From assembly GCA_049293015.1 (NCBI GenBank), contig JBATSB010000025.1, forward strand, positions 33,191 to 97,190: a stretch of 64,000 bases of DNA. Reading direction: 5' to 3'. Each line of letters starts with the position of its first letter. The stretch's first letter is position 1. The position numbers were made by a program, and so were the translations under genes. Positions 59,094 to 64,000 of this stretch are shown here, piece by piece. Source of the DNA: UBA2330 sp049293015. Its GTDB lineage: Bacteria; Bacteroidota; Ignavibacteria; Tepidaquicellales; Tepidaquicellaceae. Below the pieces are notes generated by a model. The model worked only from the letters and a program-made list of their open reading frames with translations. It had not been told where the DNA came from and searched no databases.

Positions 59094-61106
59094 TCATTTA
59101 ACCAATGAAAGTTTTTTCGTCTGTACAAAATCCCCAAAACTTAACTTATAAAAATAAACCCCGCTTGCAAGATCACTGCCGTTGAATACATTTGTATAAT
59201 ATCCCGCTTCTTTAAATTCATTTACAAGAGTCTTTACTTCTCTGCCTGAATTGTCAAACACTCTCAAACTTACAAAACCATTTTCAGAAAGTCTGTATGA
59301 AATATTTGTAACAGGATTGAAAGGATTAGGATAATTTTGCATAAGCTCTGTTGAAGAAGGAATTCCAATGACTACTTCATTTGAAAGTTCATGATATTCT
59401 AAATTACCATTGAAGGCGATCTGCTTAAGTCTGTATTTATATTTTCCTGAAGCGAGATTTTTGTCTTCATATGAGTAAATTTTTTCAGTATTGGAATTAC
59501 CTGCGCCGTTTATGAAATCAATCTTCTTCCAGCCTTCCTGACCTTCAGTAATTTTATCAGCTCTCTGAATTTCAAAGCCTGAGTTATTCTGTTCGGAGGA
59601 AGTACTCCAGTTTAGTTTTACGGAATTTAAATTTATGCTTGAAGTGAAAGATGAAAGTTCGACCGGTAAAGGTGAGTCGCCGTTAAGGAGGATGGCGACT
59701 TTTGTTGAATTTAATTCTATTGCAACATCTAAATCTCCGTCATTATCAAAATCTGAAGTTGTGTATCCTTCACTATAAAAAGAATTACTGCCTATAAAAT
59801 ATTGTTGGAAATTACCTGTTCCATCATTTAAATGTGTAAGAAGTGGTGAAACTCCACCAATCATTGCTAAAATATCTATATTAGAATCACCATTAAAATC
59901 TCCGTTTATTGTAATACTAAATGCATTAAGTTTTCCTGACATAGAGAATAATCCATTACCATTATTCTGTATTATCAAGCCTGGTGAAACAATATCGATT
60001 AGTCCGTCATTATTTTTATCAAACAAATGAGGATCACCTATATCTACACCCCAATATGGTAAACCATTTTCACTATGTGTAAATAGTAATTCAGGAATAT
60101 ATATTCCTGCTCCATTATTTTTAAGCAGAGAATAAATTTGACAAAAATCATAACCTAATAATATCCCTCCACCAGCATTTCCGTTTGTTAAAATTAAATC
60201 CAGAATTCCATTATTAGTCATATCATCAATCAATATTCTTTTATCAAAATCCGGGTGTGGTCCACATGTGAGATTAAAATCAACATTGTAAGTAGTATCA
60301 AAAGAAAAATCCCCTAAATAATTTTTTGATATATTAATATCTTTTGCACTTAATGGTGAAAAGTAAACTAAATCTAAATATCCATTTCCATCCAAATCAC
60401 CATAATTTTGTAAAGAACCACTAAAAGAAGAAACCTGTTGAAAATTACCTAAGCCATTATTACTAAAAAGATAATTTACATTACTATTGGAAACCAAAAT
60501 GTCTAAGTCATTATCATTATCAAAGTCTGCCAATAAAGTGAATCCAATTATGGGTATTAAAGAATAATAAGTAAAGTTTGCTAATCCATCATTTTTAAAA
60601 ATTTTATTTTGAATTACTAAATCAATATCACCATCCAAATCAATATCCCCGGATCTTATGTATTTTCCTTCAGAGATTATTTCAGATGTATTTGTAAACA
60701 ATCCTGTTCCTCCAAGAGTCTTAACAATAAATGAGAATACAAAGGGACTAATACTTAGATTCGTAATTGTCTTTATCCCCGAAGTCAAAGTTATACTGAT
60801 CTTCTCACCATTCTTAAAATTATTTACCGGATTTATAGTCAGCGTATTTGCAACTGAATTATAATCCAATGACACTGCCATAAGTCCCGTCTCATATCCA
60901 AAGACTTTTACATTCGCAGAAGTCATAGTCGAGCCGTTCAGGATCTGTTCGAATGAAATAACAATGTCGGATGATTTGACAACGCTGTTGGCATTCATGG
61001 GAGGGGAGACTGAGTTTATGAACTGGTTGATTGGTGTTGAGAATAAGTGTAAAGAAGTGAATAAGTTAAAAAATAAAACTAAAATTATTTTTTTTGAGTT
61101 TTTCAT
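59094..61106 (-). CDS. FG-GAP/VCBS-repeat exported protein with T9SS sorting domain
   Basis: 670 aa. Signal peptide (residues 5-24), a SbsA-like Ig domain (about 30-130, VSPPMNANSVVKSSDIVISF), then FG-GAP/VCBS repeats with Ca-binding loops such as GDIDLDGDIDLVIQNKIF, FDNDNDLDILVSN, GDLDGNGYLDLVYF and DFDNDGDLDVAI. A fibronectin type III-like stretch (about 510-585, ELSSFTSSINLNSVKLNWST) precedes the sorting domain (MQNYPNPFNPVTNISYRLS, ending TKKLSLVK). It probably serves adhesion or binding at the cell surface. Minus strand, monocistronic. Confidence 0.87.
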   Translation of the reverse strand: MKNSKKIILVLFFNLFTSLHLFSTPINQFINSVSPPMNANSVVKSSDIVISFEQILNGSTMTSANVKVFGYETGLMAVSLDYNSVANTLTINPVNNFKNGEKISITLTSGIKTITNLSISPFVFSFIVKTLGGTGLFTNTSEIISEGKYIRSGDIDLDGDIDLVIQNKIFKNDGLANFTYYSLIPIIGFTLLADFDNDNDLDILVSNSNVNYLFSNNGLGNFQQVSSFSGSLQNYGDLDGNGYLDLVYFSPLSAKDINISKNYLGDFSFDTTYNVDFNLTCGPHPDFDKRILIDDMTNNGILDLILTNGNAGGGILLGYDFCQIYSLLKNNGAGIYIPELLFTHSENGLPYWGVDIGDPHLFDKNNDGLIDIVSPGLIIQNNGNGLFSMSGKLNAFSITINGDFNGDSNIDILAMIGGVSPLLTHLNDGTGNFQQYFIGSNSFYSEGYTTSDFDNDGDLDVAIELNSTKVAILLNGDSPLPVELSSFTSSINLNSVKLNWSTSSEQNNSGFEIQRADKITEGQEGWKKIDFINGAGNSNTEKIYSYEDKNLASGKYKYRLKQIAFNGNLEYHELSNEVVIGIPSSTELMQNYPNPFNPVTNISYRLSENGFVSLRVFDNSGREVKTLVNEFKEAGYYTNVFNGSDLASGVYFYKLSFGDFVQTKKLSLVK

Positions 61107-61151
61107 AATTTTTTAAATTAATAATTTATAAAATATTAAATTTTTATGTTT

Positions 61152-62609
61152 TCAAGGATGAATCGTAGAAACAAAATTTGCAACATTATTACCTACAATA
61201 CCACCATCAGCTATGTCTACAACTAAATCTCCATTTACATCAGAATTAACATATCCAGCTACAAAATTTAAAATATCATTATCAACTGTACTCTGATCAT
61301 CATTATCAATAATATCATCATTATTAAGATCTCCTGAGAAAATACAATATTTACCTCCTTTGAGAACTAAATTTCCTCCAAATGCTTTATTATATCCTGT
61401 CGTAAAATCGGAAATAGCGTCAACACCATTACAAACCGATTTAGCACTATCACTCCACGTCTCAAGTGAATTTCTTCCATATATTGCAATATAGTAATTA
61501 CCTGGATCTACATGTGGAAAATTGAAATTTCCCAAAAAGGTAACGGAATCTATAACTGACTTTGCTGTGGCGGCTATTCCATAAGGTGAAGAAGAATTTC
61601 GTAATTCAGCAGTTAATGTATCTCTTAAATTAAGTTTTCCAGATCCGGTATTTAGAAAACCTTCCACTGCACAATTGATCTTGAAAGTTGATGAAGGTCT
61701 CCAATCATTAAGTTTATCAATTCCTATTTTATACAAATAAATACTATAATATTTCCCAAAATATTCTGATTGCTTTCTAGTTGTATAATTACAATTCTGA
61801 GTAAAATATAATGAATGTAAAATAGTGCTTTCAGATGAATAAAAATAAACAGAATCTCCAACTAAAGTACCTAAAGTATATATTGTGTTAATAGAATCAT
61901 GTAATGCGATAAAAGGTTGTTTGTTGTTTGTTCTGCACCAATTTTCACCGTCATCTGACCATACTAATTCTACGTTAGATGTGTATTCAGGATGAGTAAA
62001 AGGCCAGTTATTATTCTCACCTCCATTATTACCAACTCTGTACATTCCAACAAGTCCCCACCAATCATCACCACTTCTGAATACTTGCATATAATACATT
62101 TGAGTTCTGTAGTCAGGTGAATTTTCATTTATGTAATCATTAGTATCTACTTCTAAAATAATATTTCGTGCACTCCAATTTCCTGAACTGGCAAAATACT
62201 GACTGTTTTTCATTAAAGCAATTTTCCTAACACCATCACCAAATGAAACGCACCCCGTTGTAAAACAGCAAGAAGGTTCTATATTATATGGTCTTACATA
62301 GCCCCAGTATTCATTTTCTTCTTCATTCCAGATAAAAGATTTATCTTCTCCAAGCTCCATTAATTGTGTTTTATTAAAAAAATTGAATCCTCCATCATCA
62401 GAATAATGTGTAAACATATAAGATTTTTTAGGTGCTGGACCTCTCCATCCATTATATGCCATATATTTTCTTGTTGAATCAGGATTCATAATAATTGATT
62501 CATATGTTGAATCAGTAAAAACTCTTTGAGTATCAGTCCATGTTATACCATAGTCAGTTGATCTTGCTAAATATCTTTTGTCATGAGTGCCTCCGATTAC
62601 ATAATACAT
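61152..62609 (-). pseudogene. Sialidase/Asp-box protein with dockerin-like end, 5-prime part cut off by an IS
   Basis: The open frame encodes, from the IS boundary, MYYVIGGTHDKRYLARSTDY onward (about 485 residues). Asp-box motifs (STDYGITWTD, SDDGGFNFF, SDDGENWCRT) indicate a BNR/sialidase-like propeller. The C terminus has two EF-like calcium loops (GDLNNDDIIDNDDQSTVDND and DVNGDLVVDIADGGI) as in type I dockerins. No signal peptide is present: the frame continues 25 codons into the IS (to 62684) only by chance. The real 5-prime part should lie beyond 64000. No T9SS tail. Confidence 0.75.
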
Positions 62610-62661
62610 TTGTATTGGTTCACCGGAAACAGGATTTTTGCAAATATTTTTATGGTGTAAT

Positions 62662-63525
62662 TTAGACTGCATTTCTGATTTCAATTCTGTTATTTCTTGC
62701 TATTGTTAATTTACTTTCTCTTACTTCTATTTTATCTATTACTCTTTCCATCAGAAAATCTTCCGGAGTTAAATAATATAATGAACTGTGTAATCTTTTA
62801 GTATTATAAAAATCTACAAACTCACTGATCTGTTTTCTTGCATCTTCAAGATTAATGAATGAAGCTTTAGATAAACACTCTTCATTTGCTGTTCTATGAT
62901 ATCGTTCAATCTTTCCATTTGCCTGAGGATAAGCTATTGAAGTTCTTACATGCTGTAATCCTGTGAACTTCAGATACTGAGCAAAGTCTTTACTTATAAA
63001 TTGTGATCCGTTATCAGAAATAATTCTGGGACTATATCCGGGATATTTTTCTATTGCCTTCTGGATCGTCAGTTGTACATCATATTCCTGCATGTTCATT
63101 CTAAGTTCATGATGAACAATAAATCTGCTGTAACCATCAATCACAGAGATTAGAAAAAGGAATGTCCCTTTGAAATTTACATACTTTATATCTACATGCC
63201 AATGGTCATGAGCTTTAAGCGGCTGTATAAAGCCAGTTCCTTTAGTACTTGTTCCGATCTCATTCCACTTGTTGAGAAGTCCTGCATTTTTTAGAACTCT
63301 GTATGTAGAAGAAGGACTTACTGCGACTACATTCTCATCAAGCATCATATATGTCAGCCTTCTATAACCTTCAGCTCTATGATCTTGTGCATAATTTATT
63401 ATAGCATTTCTTTCCCATTCCAAAAGCCAGTTCGTTTTCGGGATCTTACCATTATGATTATTTGGTATTCCCTCTCTGCCTTTCCAGGTGTAATACTTGC
63501 TGTTATGTATGTCTATCAGTTTCAA
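62662..63525 (-). CDS. IS3-family transposase OrfB (integrase domain)
   Basis: 287 aa from the TTG at 63525, but the frame is open back to the A9 run at 63637-63645, so the natural product is an OrfAB fusion. An HTH_21-like segment (TNWLLEWERNAIINYAQDHR, YRRLTYMMLDENV) precedes the rve catalytic domain with D112 (HVDIKYV), D171 (ISDNGSQF) and E207 (ANGKIERYHR); 35 residues separate the second D and the E, the IS3 pattern. The enzyme appears intact. Confidence 0.93.
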   Translation of the reverse strand: MKLIDIHNSKYYTWKGREGIPNNHNGKIPKTNWLLEWERNAIINYAQDHRAEGYRRLTYMMLDENVVAVSPSSTYRVLKNAGLLNKWNEIGTSTKGTGFIQPLKAHDHWHVDIKYVNFKGTFLFLISVIDGYSRFIVHHELRMNMQEYDVQLTIQKAIEKYPGYSPRIISDNGSQFISKDFAQYLKFTGLQHVRTSIAYPQANGKIERYHRTANEECLSKASFINLEDARKQISEFVDFYNTKRLHSSLYYLTPEDFLMERVIDKIEVRESKLTIARNNRIEIRNAV

Positions 63526-63617
63526 TAAAGTTTTTTTTGTTAAATCAGTTTTTAGGGTAATTAGGGTAATAAAGTTTATTACGTCATCACGGATATCGAC
63601 TTCAACCCAGGCATCAT

Positions 63618-63926
63618 TTAATTTTCCCCATCTAAATTTTTTTTTAACTCAATGTTTTCTGTAACAAGATATGTTATTGCTTCCTGACGATCTTTGAGCT
63701 TTTCTTCAAGTTTTTCAATTTTCTTTTCAGCAGCAGATGTTTGAGCTGAAGATTTAGTTGTAAATATGTCTGTTGCAGATTCAAACAGTTTTTTCTTCCA
63801 GTTATAAATATCATTAGGATGAATATTGTACTTCTCTGAAAGCACACTTACTGACACATTATTGTCAAGATGTTCTCTGAGAATTATAACTTTTTGCTCT
63901 GCTGATAGATGTTTTCTTTTTGACAT
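63618..63926 (-). CDS. IS3-family transposase OrfA (DNA-binding)
   Basis: 102 aa. N-terminal helix-turn-helix (LSAEQKVIILREHLDNNVSV, VLSEKYNIHPNDIYNWKKKL) followed by a leucine-zipper-like coiled coil (KKIEKLEEKLKDRQEAITYL). It ends shortly after a run of lysine codons. A minus-one frameshift there would enter the orfB frame. An AGGAG ribosome binding site lies ahead of the ATG (minus strand, near 63935-63939). Confidence 0.92.
   Translation of the reverse strand: MSKRKHLSAEQKVIILREHLDNNVSVSVLSEKYNIHPNDIYNWKKKLFESATDIFTTKSSAQTSAAEKKIEKLEEKLKDRQEAITYLVTENIELKKNLDGEN
63637..63645 (-). other. Programmed -1 frameshift site between orfA and orfB
   Basis: Nine consecutive A residues on the coding (minus) strand. 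OrfA codons begin at coordinates divisible by 3, OrfB codons one base higher, so slipping back one base on the A run joins them. The OrfB frame has no stop between the run and 63525. This is the standard way IS3 elements make OrfAB transposase. Confidence 0.75.
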
Positions 63927-64000
63927 TTTCGGAATCTCCTATTATTTTAAGTTTACTAAAATAAATATTTTGAAATTCCTTTTCCAGTTGAAGCATTACA

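Larger units (their letters stand above)
62611..64000 (-). mobile_element. IS3-family insertion sequence
   Basis: About 1390 bp. Left terminal repeat TGTATTGGTTCACCGGAAAC from 62611 and right terminal repeat, read from the other end, TGTAATGCTTCAACTGGAAA from 64000 inwards; 21 of 29 bases match. Ends are TG...CA as in IS3 elements. It contains orfA (63618-63926) and orfB (62662-63525) in overlapping frames joined by an A9 run. It interrupts the gene at 61152. The right boundary coincides with the window end, so the target duplication cannot be checked. Confidence 0.85.

Noticed and set aside
61152..62684. Complete 510-aa gene starting at 62684
   Set aside because: The first 25 codons lie inside the IS terminal region and overlap the orfB 3-prime end; there is no signal peptide.

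Overview
The window (about one third G+C) looks like a chromosome segment of a free-living bacterium from the Bacteroidota/Ignavibacteriota/Chlorobiota (FCB) group, most probably an Ignavibacteria-type organism. The evidence is: eight proteins or remnants ending in a type IX secretion (T9SS) type A sorting domain with the QNYPNPFNP signature; promoters of the form TTG-N19/20-TAnnTTTG instead of the classical -35/-10; MurE with the DNPR motif of meso-diaminopimelate peptidoglycan; and Bacteroidota-like gene order in the division cluster. The exact species cannot be told from the sequence alone.

Layout. (1) 1-6181: rimP-nusA-infB-rbfA-truB, a translation/transcription-factor operon whose leader carries a terminator-like hairpin between a candidate promoter and rimP. 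(2) 6249-7844: a GT-C-like membrane protein. (3) 8063-18792, minus strand: six consecutive T9SS cargo genes (two paralogues of unknown function, an arylsulfotransferase-like protein, a CotH-kinase-like protein, an unknown, and a beta-propeller). The last four form a likely operon with a promoter at 18855-18885 and a terminator at 12180-12216. The gaps hold a dispersed two-hairpin repeat and low-complexity oligomer repeats. (4) 19594-26920: accessory genes, namely a beta-lactamase-fold protein with its catalytic residues replaced, small unknowns, tRNA-Ser, a LEA-like lipoprotein, a LysE-family exporter, a RING-like zinc protein and another T9SS cargo gene. (5) 26999-27615: a T9SS-domain remnant next to a striking 21-bp minisatellite. 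(6) 27976-40505: tRNA-Tyr-Gly-Thr, rpmG, tRNA-Trp, secE, nusG, rplKAJL, rpoBC, i.e. the usual cluster without tuf. (7) 40506-41264: partly duplicated non-coding DNA leading into an mraZ promoter with a three-repeat MraZ box. (8) 41265-58179: the dcw cluster mraZ-rsmH-ftsL-ftsI/PBP-murE-murF-mraY-murD-ftsW-murG-(unknown membrane gene)-murC-ftsQ-ftsA-ftsZ. (9) 58302-64000: a terminator, a RelE/ParE-type toxin-antitoxin pair, a large FG-GAP T9SS protein, and a sialidase/dockerin-like gene cut by an IS3-family element whose right end falls at the last base of the window.

Together the housekeeping blocks encode ribosome maturation, transcription elongation, RNA polymerase and cell-wall/division machinery. 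The accessory blocks mostly encode proteins displayed on or released from the cell surface by T9SS. No CRISPR array, phage or obviously new multi-gene defence system was seen. The most unusual items are the 21-bp minisatellite, the dispersed two-hairpin element, the doubled FtsZ C-terminal peptide, the MraZ operator, the catalytically disarmed beta-lactamase-like protein and the IS-interrupted exported protein.
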